NCBI RefSeq assembly: GCF_004087915.1
Contig: NZ_CP035108.1
Span: 1,364,001-1,428,000, forward strand
Length of the DNA stretch: 64,000 nucleotides
From: Geovibrio thiophilus
GTDB taxonomy: Bacteria; Chrysiogenota; Deferribacteres; Deferribacterales; Geovibrionaceae
Reading direction: 5' to 3'
Positions within the stretch are counted from its first letter, which is position 1. Every line of letters begins with the position of its first letter. Under the pieces are notes generated by a model that was not told the origin of the DNA, ran no database searches, and saw only the letters and a program-made list of their open reading frames with translations. The position numbers were made by a program, and so were the translations under genes. Below, in pieces: positions 52,091-61,378 of this stretch.

Positions 52091-53889
52091 TGCTTTTTTT
52101 CGGAAGAAAAGACAAAACTTTTCAGGACGCCATGTCCTTCTACTCCAAAAAAAACTACAAGCAGACAGTTAAAGCGTGCGGGGATATTCTCTCCTCACAG
52201 CCGGACAACTTTGAGGCGCTTAATCTCATGGGTGATGCCTACTGCATGACGGGGGACAAGGAAAAATGCCTTGAGGTGTACGATGCGCTCCTGAAGAAGT
52301 TTGAAGGCGGAAACTATCTCGATAAATCCATAGCCTTGGTGAAAAAAATCATCCGTAACTATCCGGATAAGGAAAGCTATCAGGAAAAGCTTTCCGAGCT
52401 TTACGGACAGAAGGCTCTCGTAAGGGAGCAGATAAATATACTCACTGCGCTTCTCGAAGCCAAAACAAGGCGCGGCTTCGTGCAGGAAACCGACCGCATA
52501 GTGCGCAGGCTCACTTCTGTAAAATCCGCTCATTCGTCCGATATTGCGGTGCTGATTGATATTATGCGCCGCTACGGTTCATCAAATGAAGTGCGGCTGA
52601 CCGCAGAAAAGGGGCTTGCCCTCAAAAAGATTGACTCTGCGGATCTCACTCTTTTCATAAACTGCGCCATTGAGACAGAAGCGGACAGCCAGCTTTACAT
52701 AAAACATCTGCCCGGATACATAAAGTCAAACCCCGATAAGATTTCTTCCCTCACAGACATTATCGCCGAGCATCTGGAAAAGAACTTTGACAAAGCGTAT
52801 TTTGCCGAAATAGTGAGCAGCGCCGAGCTCAGCTCCCTTGTGCCGCTTTTTGTGCGCCTGAAAAGGAAATACCCCAAGCCGGAGATTTATTCATATCTGC
52901 TTGAAAACGCAGTGGCGGAAGGGCACGGGGACAGCTTCGGGCAGATACTCACTGAAATAGCCTCAGTCTCCGATGCCGTGCTGGATTACTCATTCGCCAA
53001 AATGTGCTTTAAGTTCATCGGTGAGATGAACAGCACAGACACTCTTGAAAGTATGCGCACTATCGTTGAGAAGGCGCAGGCTATGGACATGAAGCATCAG
53101 GTGCTTGACCTTCTCCGTGAGGCATATGCCAGAGCGGGAGATAAGGAAAGCGCCCAAAGGATAGATGACGAACTCTACGGCAGAAAATCACCCGATCCTG
53201 TAGACAGCGGCAGGGAAGCGAACGTGCTTTCCATAGACTCCTTCGACCATACTGATGATCCCGAAGTGAACGACATTCTGGAATTTTCCCTTATGGATTC
53301 GATTCCCTCCGGTAAAAAGAAGCCGGTGCCTGAGCCCGTGGTTGAAATTCCTTCCGAGCCGGAAACGGATGACTTCTCCATAGTCACTTCCGAGTTTGAT
53401 CTGGATTCGTTTGTGAGCGTGCCCTCCGCGTCAGAGGATCAAGGGCTTGATCTGGATAAATTCGCCTCTTCCGAAGGGGAGAGCAGTCAGAACGGTTTTA
53501 TCGAAAGTGAAACAGGGATTGAAGAACCCGAGCATGAGGAGGAGCACAGCAAACCCGTGCATGGGATGATTCTGCATGTTGATGAAGATTTTGACGAGGC
53601 TGAAATATTCGGTGATATAGAGATTAAACCTCAGACTCAGGACATTCCGCAGGCTGTCAGCGAACAGTACGAGCCCAAGGGCGGCATTGACGATCTTTTT
53701 GATGATCTTGAGATAATCATCGAAAAAGAGGAACCGTCAGGCAGGGAAGAAGCGGTCGAAGCGGGCGCGTTGACCCTTGATGATCTCACATTCGACTTTG
53801 ACAGCGAAAAGCCCAAGCCTGAGCCGCGGAAGAAGGAAGATTCACCTTCCATTACCTCCGGAGCTCTTGATGAGCTTTTAGAAAAATAG
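52090..53889 (+). CDS. TPR-like helical protein with long acidic C terminus, unknown
   Basis: I do not recognise a named family. The first 370 of 599 residues are helix-turn-helix repeats of TPR type (NYKQTVKACGDILSSQPDNFEALNLMGDAYCMTGDKEKCLEVYDALLKK). The last 230 are acidic, low-complexity and disordered (many Glu/Asp, Ser and Pro), with several short F-D-x-D-x-F motifs such as SEFDLDSFVS and LTFDFDSEKP. No signal peptide or membrane segment is seen, so it is cytosolic. It begins inside queE and stands seven bases before ntrY, so it may be an adaptor for that kinase. Confidence 0.65.
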   Translation: MLFFGRKDKTFQDAMSFYSKKNYKQTVKACGDILSSQPDNFEALNLMGDAYCMTGDKEKCLEVYDALLKKFEGGNYLDKSIALVKKIIRNYPDKESYQEKLSELYGQKALVREQINILTALLEAKTRRGFVQETDRIVRRLTSVKSAHSSDIAVLIDIMRRYGSSNEVRLTAEKGLALKKIDSADLTLFINCAIETEADSQLYIKHLPGYIKSNPDKISSLTDIIAEHLEKNFDKAYFAEIVSSAELSSLVPLFVRLKRKYPKPEIYSYLLENAVAEGHGDSFGQILTEIASVSDAVLDYSFAKMCFKFIGEMNSTDTLESMRTIVEKAQAMDMKHQVLDLLREAYARAGDKESAQRIDDELYGRKSPDPVDSGREANVLSIDSFDHTDDPEVNDILEFSLMDSIPSGKKKPVPEPVVEIPSEPETDDFSIVTSEFDLDSFVSVPSASEDQGLDLDKFASSEGESSQNGFIESETGIEEPEHEEEHSKPVHGMILHVDEDFDEAEIFGDIEIKPQTQDIPQAVSEQYEPKGGIDDLFDDLEIIIEKEEPSGREEAVEAGALTLDDLTFDFDSEKPKPEPRKKEDSPSITSGALDELLEK

Positions 53890-53896
53890 AGCAGGG

Positions 53897-56077
53897 ATGT
53901 TCGGATTCTCAGAGCGTAAAACCAAGCTGATGCTGCTTAAAGGCAAGTTTACTCTCAAGCGGGTGGGGCTCTATGCTCTTTTGCTTGCCGCACTTGCGGC
54001 GGTGAATCTCGCTGCCGGCTCAAACATAGTCAACACCGGATTTCCGTGGTACTCCAACGTATCGATCTTTCTTCTTATCAACATAAACATAATTCTTCTT
54101 CTCGTTGTTTTCATACTTATATTCCGAAATCTCGGCAAGATGCTGGCGGAACGGAAAAAGAACATTTTCGGCGCACGGCTTCAAAGCAAGCTGGTAATGT
54201 TTTCCGTTTTACTCACCGTTATTCCGGTCTTCATAGTTTTCGCGTTTTCAAGCACTGTCATAAATAAAAGTATAGATAAATGGTTCGACGCGCAGATAGA
54301 GCAGGCGCTGAAAAGCTCCATAGATCTGATGCAGAAGTATCAGAACAGACTTGAGCAGGACATAATAGAGCAGAGCAGCACCCTTTCTCAGATCATATCA
54401 GATCGTGATTTCATGCAGACAAGGCATAAAAAGGAGCTGGACGCCTACATAAAGGAATACTCCGCAAAAAACCAGATAGACGGCATAGCCGTATACAACA
54501 ATCAGCAGACGAAAATAAGCTCCGAGGAGAAGGGAGGGTTCTTCTTCTTCTCCTTCGTAAACGGTGATGTTGTGGATGAGATTCTCGGCAAGCAGAGGGT
54601 CGCCCGTTATGAGTTTTTCGGCTATGAGCAGATCTACTGGGTGGGACATCCGGTTGTTTCAAAAAACAATGAGAATATTGTTCTGGGCGCTGTCTTCATA
54701 TACCGCAAGGTTCCGGCGAACGAGGCTGAAAAGGTTTCCAAAATACTCGATTCATACAACAACTACAGCCAGACACAGTTTTTCGCCGAGCCTGTGAAAA
54801 ACTCATACAAGCTTCTTCTTGTGCTTATGACACTCCTTGTGGTGTTTGCGGGCATATGGGGAAGTCTCATCTTCTCAAAGGGGATCACGCAGCCTCTGGA
54901 AAAACTCGCCGAGGCGTCACTGAGTGTTTCCAAAGGGAATCTTGACGTCAAACTGGAATCAGTGGGGGATGATGAAGTCGGCGTACTCACCGGAGCCTTC
55001 AACGATATGGTGAAAAGGCTCAAGGAACATAACGAGGAACTGAATCTCAAAAACGAGAAACTCGCCGAAATGTTCATGCAGATCGCAAAGGACAACCAAT
55101 ATATAGACACGGTTTTCAAGAACGTTAAGTCAGCGATTGTTCTTTTTGACGAAACCCTGCATCCGCTGAAATACAATGACCCCGCCGAAGCTCTGAGGAT
55201 AAACAATCCTGATTCGTTCGAGAATAATGTTATGAACGAGCTCAGGGAGTTCATGCTCAGCACAAGGGCTTCAAAACACTTCCAGACCGAGCTCTCGGTG
55301 GGGGATGATCTGCGCACCTTCGCAGTGACCATAACCAAGCTTTTCGGTGCCGACGCGGATGTGGAAAACGTGGTGATGGTGCTTGACGACCTCACGGACA
55401 TCATTCAGAACCAGCGTATGAACATCTGGCGGGAGATAGCAACCAGAATCGCCCATGAAATAAAGAACCCGCTCACACCCATAAAGCTTACCGCAGAGAG
55501 AGTGAAGAAACGTCTCGGCAAAACCCTTGAGGGCTCTGAGGGCGAGCTTGTCAACAGCAGCATGGACACGATTATAACCGAGGTGAACGAGCTCCAGAAT
55601 ATGGTGAACGAGTTCAACTCCTTCTCCCGTCTTCCGGATCTCACAAAGGGGATTTTTAATCTGGGAGATCTGCTTGATGAGGTGACGGATTTTTACTGTC
55701 AGTCACACCCTGATATTGAATTTGTTTACGAAAGCCGTGACTGCCGCATAAACGCAGACAGAAACCAGCTCAAGCGTGTTTTCTACAACCTGCTGAATAA
55801 CGCCATACACGCCATAGGCAAAAACGGCAGAATTATTCTTTCCGCCGCTGAGACAGACGGTATATGCCGCATAACCGTTGAGGACAACGGGGCGGGCATA
55901 GCTCCTGAGGACATTGGCAGGGTGTTTGTGCCTTATTTCAGCAAAAAAGCCGAGGGAACCGGACTGGGGCTTGCGATTGTGAAGAAGATTGTTGACGAGC
56001 ACAACGGAACAATTACAGTGGAAAGCAGGCAGGACGAATACACCAGATTCATTCTGGAGCTGCCCAAAGGGGTATGA
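53897..56077 (+). CDS. ntrY: NtrY-type sensor histidine kinase
   Basis: A 726-residue membrane kinase. Three hydrophobic segments near residues 20-75 and 95-120, an extracytoplasmic loop of about 170 residues and a fourth helix near 300 precede a HAMP domain (GITQPLEKLAEASLSVSKGNLDVK, about 328). A PAS-like region (about 400-490) follows. HisKA contains the phospho-His in RIAHEIKNPLTPIKLTAERVKKR near residue 520, and the ATPase has VEDNGAGIAPED and GTGLGLAIVKKIV. The architecture matches NtrY. It overlaps ntrX by four bases. Confidence 0.9.
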   Translation: MFGFSERKTKLMLLKGKFTLKRVGLYALLLAALAAVNLAAGSNIVNTGFPWYSNVSIFLLININIILLLVVFILIFRNLGKMLAERKKNIFGARLQSKLVMFSVLLTVIPVFIVFAFSSTVINKSIDKWFDAQIEQALKSSIDLMQKYQNRLEQDIIEQSSTLSQIISDRDFMQTRHKKELDAYIKEYSAKNQIDGIAVYNNQQTKISSEEKGGFFFFSFVNGDVVDEILGKQRVARYEFFGYEQIYWVGHPVVSKNNENIVLGAVFIYRKVPANEAEKVSKILDSYNNYSQTQFFAEPVKNSYKLLLVLMTLLVVFAGIWGSLIFSKGITQPLEKLAEASLSVSKGNLDVKLESVGDDEVGVLTGAFNDMVKRLKEHNEELNLKNEKLAEMFMQIAKDNQYIDTVFKNVKSAIVLFDETLHPLKYNDPAEALRINNPDSFENNVMNELREFMLSTRASKHFQTELSVGDDLRTFAVTITKLFGADADVENVVMVLDDLTDIIQNQRMNIWREIATRIAHEIKNPLTPIKLTAERVKKRLGKTLEGSEGELVNSSMDTIITEVNELQNMVNEFNSFSRLPDLTKGIFNLGDLLDEVTDFYCQSHPDIEFVYESRDCRINADRNQLKRVFYNLLNNAIHAIGKNGRIILSAAETDGICRITVEDNGAGIAPEDIGRVFVPYFSKKAEGTGLGLAIVKKIVDEHNGTITVESRQDEYTRFILELPKGV

Positions 56078-57444
56078 AAGTGAAGACGCTTATTATTGAT
56101 GATGAAAAGAATATATGTACAACGATTCAGGGCATTCTTGAGGATGAGGGCTACGAGGTGGATTATGCCCTTACCTTCTCCGAAGGGTATGAAAAGCTCA
56201 AAAGCCAGATGTACGATTTCCTCTTTCTGGATATATGGCTGCCCGACAAGGACGGCATAGAGGGCTTGAAGGAGATAAAACGCTACTACCCCGAAATAGA
56301 AGTGGTGATGATAAGCGGGCACGGCAACATCGAGAACGCCGTGGAGGCTATCCGCTTCGGTGCTTGGGACTTCCTTGAGAAACCCCTCTCCCTTGAGCGC
56401 ATAGTGCTGATTGTCAAGCACCTTGAGGATAAGCTCAGGCTGATACACGACCTGCGGGAATACAAGTTTAACACGCTGAAACGATATGATCTCATTGGCA
56501 CCTCCACCCGCATGGCTGAATTAAGGAAGAAAATAGAGAAAATAGCCCCCACAAACGCATGGGTGATGATCACCGGAGAGAACGGAACAGGCAAGGAGCA
56601 TGTGGCAAGGCTTGTCCATATGCTCAGCAAGCGTGATAAGAAGAACTTCGTGGAGATAAACTGCGCCGCCATACCGTCCGACCTTATAGAGAGCGAGATG
56701 TTCGGTCACGAAAAAGGCTCATACACAGGTGCCCACGCTACCACAAAGGGCAAGTTTGAAATGGCTGACGGCGGAACCGTTTTTCTGGATGAGATAGGCG
56801 ACATGGAGCTTGCGGCTCAGGCGAAGCTGCTCCGTGTTCTTGAAACCAGCCAGTTTACGAGGGTTGGCGGCAACGAGCTTATCAGCTCTGATTTCAGGCT
56901 TATCTGCGCCACCAACAAAAACCTTGAAGAAGAGATAAAGGCGGGCAACTTCCGTGAAGATTTGTATTACCGTATAAATGTTGTTCCCTTCGTTGTGCCG
57001 CCCCTGAGAGAGCGCAGTGAGGACATTCCGTCCCTTGTGAGCTTCTTCATGAGGGAGGCATGCTCCATGAACGGTATGCCTCTCAGAAAGATAGACAATG
57101 AGCTTATGAACGCCTTCACCCGCTTTGAGTGGCCGGGAAACGTGCGCCAGCTTAAAAACATAGTGGAGCGTATGGTGGTTCTTGCGGATGAGGACACGCT
57201 CACGGTTGATGACGCTCCTTCGTTCCTTCTGGGTGCGCCGGAAAAACCCGTTAAGTATGACATAGAATTCAGCTACACTTTGAAGCACGCCAAAGAAAAT
57301 TTTGAGAAATATTACCTTCTGAATGTTCTAAAGAATAACACATGGAACATAAGCAAATCGGCTAAGACTCTGGACATTGAGAGAACCTATCTTCACCGTA
57401 AGATAAAGCAGTACGATTTGGACAAAGACAAAAACGGCGGCTGA
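56074..57444 (+). CDS. ntrX: Sigma-54-dependent response regulator, NtrX/NtrC type
   Basis: A 456-residue regulator. The receiver domain holds the phospho-Asp in FLFLDIWLPD near residue 52 and ends at EKPLSLERI. The AAA+ domain has Walker A GENGTGKEH, GSYTGA in place of the usual GAFTGA, and FLDEIGD as Walker B. The C-terminal HTH (NTWNISKSAKTLDIERTYLHRKIKQYDL) is a Fis-type. Pairing with NtrY suggests the name NtrX. The GSYTGA loop still could touch sigma-54. Two permease genes follow at once. Confidence 0.9.
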   Translation: MKVKTLIIDDEKNICTTIQGILEDEGYEVDYALTFSEGYEKLKSQMYDFLFLDIWLPDKDGIEGLKEIKRYYPEIEVVMISGHGNIENAVEAIRFGAWDFLEKPLSLERIVLIVKHLEDKLRLIHDLREYKFNTLKRYDLIGTSTRMAELRKKIEKIAPTNAWVMITGENGTGKEHVARLVHMLSKRDKKNFVEINCAAIPSDLIESEMFGHEKGSYTGAHATTKGKFEMADGGTVFLDEIGDMELAAQAKLLRVLETSQFTRVGGNELISSDFRLICATNKNLEEEIKAGNFREDLYYRINVVPFVVPPLRERSEDIPSLVSFFMREACSMNGMPLRKIDNELMNAFTRFEWPGNVRQLKNIVERMVVLADEDTLTVDDAPSFLLGAPEKPVKYDIEFSYTLKHAKENFEKYYLLNVLKNNTWNISKSAKTLDIERTYLHRKIKQYDLDKDKNGG

Positions 57445-58665
57445 GTGAAAAAATTTATAAATATCTTTTTTGAGGCTATTCAGGGAGTTATCTCCTACAG
57501 GCTCAGAACCTTTCTTTCCGTTTTCGCCATAGGTCTGGGGATTGCGGCGGTTACGCTTGTCGTTGCCGTGGTCAACGGCGCCTACAAATCCGTAACCGAA
57601 CTGATAGGCACCTTCGGACCGGATACCGTCATGGTTTTCGGCGGCGGCAGGAACGTTGCCGGACACGGTTTCCGCTCCATGACAATCACAGTGGAGGATG
57701 TGCAGGCGGTTAAGGACGCTTTTCCCACCGCCTACAGCGTACATCCCTTTCTGCCCAGCGCCGGTACCAGAATTTCATACAGGGATAAGCATCACAGAGC
57801 CTTTGTCATAGGAACACCCACAGCATACACGGACATGGAGTCATGGGAGCTTGTTTCCGGCAGGGATATTCTGCCCGTTGATCAGGAATCCGCGGCGAAC
57901 GTCTGCGTTCTGGGCGACACCGTGAAGAGGACACTGTTTGATGAATCCGATGATCCGATCGGCAAATATGTGAAAGTAAACAGCTTTTACTGTCAGGTGA
58001 TAGGCGTGCTTAAGCCGGTCTCCCTCATGGGAATGCGGGGCGACATGAACGACAGGTTCATCATGCCCATGTCATCTGTTATGAAGCGCATCTCCGGTCA
58101 GTACAAGCATATAATGATGCTGAGAGTGAGCTTTGAGGACATAGGCAACCTGAAACAAAGGGCGGAGGAGCTTGAGAGCTTCCTGCGCATGCGCCACAAC
58201 ATAGCCGACGATCAGGACAGCGATTTTATGATAATAAGTCCCGACATGATAATGAAGTTCTTCTTAGCGGTCAGCGGGGCGATAATGGTTTTCATCGGAA
58301 TAATGACACTGCTCACAGTCTCCGTGGGCGGCTTTGTAATGGCGAATATGTTCCTTATATCCGTGCAGGAGCGCACAAAGGAGATAGGCATAAGGCGGGC
58401 GTTCGGGGCTACCAAGTCGGATATTTTCAGGCAGTTCATCCTTGAGTTCGGGATAATAACCGTTCTCGGCGCACTTATCGGTTTTGTTCTCGGCGCGTTG
58501 GGGGCTAAGGCGGTTTCAGGCTTCGGCATATTCACAGCAGAGATCTCCCTCGGCGTATTTTTCGCGGCGCTGGCTGTCTCCATACTCATTGCCGCAGTCT
58601 TCGGCACGGCTCCTGCGGGCAGGGCGGCTTCCGTTAATCCTATTGACGCTATAAGGAGCAGATAA
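57445..58665 (+). CDS. MacB/FtsX-type ABC permease, first of two
   Basis: A 406-residue protein with an N-terminal helix (SYRLRTFLSVFAIGLGIAAVTLVVAVVNGAY), a large MacB periplasmic domain (about residues 50-260) and three C-terminal helices. The FtsX-like signature VSVQERTKEIGIRRAFGATKSDIFRQFILE is clear. It is a mechanotransmission-type permease that should need a MacB/LolD-like ATPase. GTG 57445 starts immediately at the ntrX stop, so the two are co-translated. No ATPase gene lies next to it. Confidence 0.87.
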   Translation: MKKFINIFFEAIQGVISYRLRTFLSVFAIGLGIAAVTLVVAVVNGAYKSVTELIGTFGPDTVMVFGGGRNVAGHGFRSMTITVEDVQAVKDAFPTAYSVHPFLPSAGTRISYRDKHHRAFVIGTPTAYTDMESWELVSGRDILPVDQESAANVCVLGDTVKRTLFDESDDPIGKYVKVNSFYCQVIGVLKPVSLMGMRGDMNDRFIMPMSSVMKRISGQYKHIMMLRVSFEDIGNLKQRAEELESFLRMRHNIADDQDSDFMIISPDMIMKFFLAVSGAIMVFIGIMTLLTVSVGGFVMANMFLISVQERTKEIGIRRAFGATKSDIFRQFILEFGIITVLGALIGFVLGALGAKAVSGFGIFTAEISLGVFFAALAVSILIAAVFGTAPAGRAASVNPIDAIRSR

Positions 58666-58666
58666 G

Positions 58667-59881
58667 TTGAGGTACCTGCTTACTTTCAAAATCGTTCTGG
58701 ATGTTCTCCGTGCGTACAAGGTTCGCACTGCTCTGGCGGTAACGGGCGTGCTGCTCGGAACCTTCGCTGTTATACTGGTGACAAGCCTCACCGCATCTTT
58801 GGAAAAAAAGGTGCGTGAGGAGATAGATAAATTCGGTGAAAACACACTGACAGTTGTTGCGGGCAAGATCCGCAGCAGAGCATCAACACAGGTGATATAC
58901 CAATCCACATCCCTCAAGCCGTCAGACCTGCGGGACATACGGGACGAGGTAAGCGGTGTTAAGGCGGCGGAAGCCTTTACCATGCGTACAGCTCTTGTAA
59001 CCTACAGCGGAACCACCGTGAGCACCAGCGCGACGGGAGTCACGCCGGACGGATTCAGGCTTAAAAACCTTGTCATCGAAAACGGCGGCATGTTTACCGA
59101 TACGGACAACAGAGACATGAACAGGGTCTGCGTCATCGGCTCCGAGGTGAAGACCAAGCTTTTCGGAAGCACTGATCCGGTGGGTAAAACAATTCTCATA
59201 TACCGTGTGCCGTTCATTGTTTCGGGTGTTCTGGAGCCTATGGGAACGGATCTCACCGGAGCGAGCCTTGACGATGTGCTGGTTATGCCGCTGAACACGC
59301 ACATGAAGCGCATTACCAACGTGGATTATGTGGACGGCATAATGGTGCAGATGTACAGATATGAGGACGAGGCTCAGGTAACTGCCGGAATTCAGAACGT
59401 ATTGAGGCGAAACCATAAAATCACAGCAGGTAAGGAGGATGATTTTGACATTATCTCTCCTTCTGATATGATGGAGATGCGCACAAAGGCTCTTAACATA
59501 GTGAGCTTTCTGGGCAACATCACCGCCGCCGTGAGCTATCTCATCGGCGGTTTGGGCATATTCTCCATAATGCTGCTCATTGTCGGTCAGCGCAGACAGG
59601 AGGTCGGCATACGCAGGGCAGTGGGCGCGCGCAGGCGGGATATAATGCGTCAGTTTATGGGCGAATCCGCATTTATAGGGCTCTGCGGCGGGTTTCTGGG
59701 CGGAGCTTTCGGGTTTCTTGTGTGTTATGCGGTTTTCGCAACAGGGAAGCTGCCGTTTGCTTTCAGCACCACGGGCGGTGCGGCGGCGTTTGTTTCCTCA
59801 CTGCTCATAGGCGTAATCGCCGGAGCGTATCCTGCGTCCCTCGCCGCAAAAGTTAAGCCCGTGGACGCGTTGAAAAGCTGA
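58667..59881 (+). CDS. MacB/FtsX-type ABC permease, second of two
   Basis: A 404-residue paralogue of the preceding gene, with the same plan: first helix TALAVTGVLLGTFAVILVTSL, periplasmic domain, then three helices with IVGQRRQEVGIRRAVGARRRDIMRQFMGE. TTG 58667 is one base after the previous stop. The two permeases may form a heterodimer. The genes end at the structured repeats at 59.9 kb and carry no adaptor or ATPase. Confidence 0.87.
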   Translation: MRYLLTFKIVLDVLRAYKVRTALAVTGVLLGTFAVILVTSLTASLEKKVREEIDKFGENTLTVVAGKIRSRASTQVIYQSTSLKPSDLRDIRDEVSGVKAAEAFTMRTALVTYSGTTVSTSATGVTPDGFRLKNLVIENGGMFTDTDNRDMNRVCVIGSEVKTKLFGSTDPVGKTILIYRVPFIVSGVLEPMGTDLTGASLDDVLVMPLNTHMKRITNVDYVDGIMVQMYRYEDEAQVTAGIQNVLRRNHKITAGKEDDFDIISPSDMMEMRTKALNIVSFLGNITAAVSYLIGGLGIFSIMLLIVGQRRQEVGIRRAVGARRRDIMRQFMGESAFIGLCGGFLGGAFGFLVCYAVFATGKLPFAFSTTGGAAAFVSSLLIGVIAGAYPASLAAKVKPVDALKS

Positions 59882-60077
59882 AAAATTCCCATGGAAGGAG
59901 AATTTTTTATTATACAGATTCTTCGCTCTGCCCAGAATGACTTAAATAAATCCCATGGATGGGATTTCGCCGTGCGCAGCGAAGGGCGGTTTATCCGCCC
60001 GTGAGCGTGTATAAAAAATTCCCATGGAAGGAGAATTTTTTATTATTATACAGATTCTTCGCTCTGCTCAGAATGAC
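59881..60077 (+). repeat. Composite repeat: two hairpin/GATTCTTCGC units flanking a double-hairpin element
   Basis: The unit AAAAATTCCCATGGAAGGAG...AATTTTTTATTATACAGATTCTTCGCTCTGC(C/T)CAGAATGAC occurs at about 59881-59941 and 60014-60077. Between them is the double-hairpin element: AAATCCCAT-GG-ATGGGATTT (59948-59967), core CGCCGTGCGCAGCGAAG (59968-59984), GGGCGG-TTTAT-CCGCCC, then GTGAGCGTGTAT (60001-60012). The flanks resemble the inverted repeat at 10.78 kb. The remaining bases to 60167 contain another CATCCTGAACCCGAAGGGTGAAGGA-like fragment but no gene. Confidence 0.85.
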
Positions 60078-60167
60078 GGTTTCGGAATGTTTTTTCTGAT
60101 ACGTCATCCTGAACCCGAAGGGTGAAGGAACTCTGAAAGAGTTTTTTTTAAAATCGGAAGGTGGTTT

Positions 60168-60635
60168 ATGAAATCAATACGTTACATGATAATGTCCCTT
60201 ACGCTGTTTATACTGGCGTTCGGAATGATTTATTATACAAGTAAATTTATGGGCAGAGATTCAGATTTTGACTCATTTCAGGAGACGGCGGGTAAGGGCA
60301 GCTTCTCCTCCGTTGAAAAAAGCAAGGACAGCGGCATAAACACTATTCTGTTCAGAGGCGTGAAGCTTTTTACAGACGGCTCAGGGCTTGCCTATGTCTG
60401 CACAGGCGACATAACCGCCTCAAGCGCTGACGATGAATCAGCCAAAATGATCATGAAATACAGGTACGATATTCTGAACTACGCACCGCAGGCTCTCAGC
60501 CCGCTGAAGAGCTTTACGCCTGAATCCCTGAAAGCAGCCGCTGCGGAAACGTCGAGACTGTATAAAGAAAAAAGAAAAATCCCCTCGGATGTGGAATTTG
60601 CCTTCGTAAACTGGAACTGTGTTCCCGCTCAGTAA
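60168..60635 (+). CDS. Membrane-anchored hypothetical protein
   Basis: A 155-residue protein not in any family I know. One hydrophobic N-terminal segment (IMSLTLFILAFGMIYYTSKFM) acts as a signal anchor, and the rest (about 125 residues) is a polar extracytoplasmic domain ending in NWNCVPAQ. AAGGTGG precedes ATG 60168. It is flanked by the composite repeat and converges on the ABC ATPase gene with a seven-base overlap. Confidence 0.65.
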   Translation: MKSIRYMIMSLTLFILAFGMIYYTSKFMGRDSDFDSFQETAGKGSFSSVEKSKDSGINTILFRGVKLFTDGSGLAYVCTGDITASSADDESAKMIMKYRYDILNYAPQALSPLKSFTPESLKAAAAETSRLYKEKRKIPSDVEFAFVNWNCVPAQ

Positions 60636-61378
60636 AGCACGAAGCTTTTTTCGTTTATATTCCTGATTGCTATGGGGATCTTGTATGCTGTGCTGAGGTG
60701 CTCCTCGCTGATTTCGTTTTTACCGCCGAAATACAGGGTTGAGCCGTTTTCCAGCAGCAGTATCCTGTCCGCATAGCGCACGGCAAGGTTAAGATCATGC
60801 AGTACTATGATAGTGGCAAGATTCCTGCGCTCTGTTATATTTTTCGCAGTCTCCATTATCTCCACCTGATTCTTCACATCCAGATGGTTTATGGGCTCAT
60901 CCAGCATAAGCACATCGGCATTCTGCACAAGCGCCCTTGCTATCAGTGTTTTCTGAAATTCTCCGCCGCTGAGCTCCGTGACGCATTTTTCCCTCATGTG
61001 CCCTATGTCCAGTTCGCCTATAACATCTTCCGCCATGCAGTGATCCTCCGCCTTCGGGTGCCATGTCATGTACGGCTTTCTGCCTATGAGCACCGATTCA
61101 TAAACACTGCACGGAACAGCGTGAGCAGTCTGCGGCAGGTAGGCGATTCTCCTTGCTGTTTCATTGCGCTTCATTGAGGCTACAGAGCAGCCGCCCACAT
61201 AAACACTGCCTGACGATGCCTTCAGCACACCCGCCACAATCTTCATCAGCGTGGTTTTGCCAGCTCCGTTCGGACCTATTATTCCGCAGATTTCGCCTTT
61301 TTTCAGACTGAAAGAGACATTATCAAGTATTTTTCTTCCGCTTTTCAGCGTGTAGGAGATATTTTCAGCCCTGACCAT
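60629..61378 (-). CDS. FecE/BtuD-type ABC transporter ATPase
   Basis: A 249-residue ATPase for import of a metal chelate. Walker A GPNGAGKTTLMK, the signature ELSGGEFQKTLIARAL, Walker B VLMLDEPINHLD and the H-loop VLHDLNLAVRYADRI are complete. A Gln loop reads YLPQTAHAV. It starts inside the permease gene, so the two are co-translated. With the FecCD permease and TonB receptor it forms one uptake system; the NikR-like site suggests nickel. Confidence 0.93.
   Translation of the reverse strand: MVRAENISYTLKSGRKILDNVSFSLKKGEICGIIGPNGAGKTTLMKIVAGVLKASSGSVYVGGCSVASMKRNETARRIAYLPQTAHAVPCSVYESVLIGRKPYMTWHPKAEDHCMAEDVIGELDIGHMREKCVTELSGGEFQKTLIARALVQNADVLMLDEPINHLDVKNQVEIMETAKNITERRNLATIIVLHDLNLAVRYADRILLLENGSTLYFGGKNEISEEHLSTAYKIPIAIRNINEKSFVLY

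Noticed and set aside
60629-61378. This ATPase as the missing partner of the two MacB/FtsX permeases
   Set aside because: Its sequence is of the FecE/BtuD import type and it is co-translated with a FecCD permease on the other strand.
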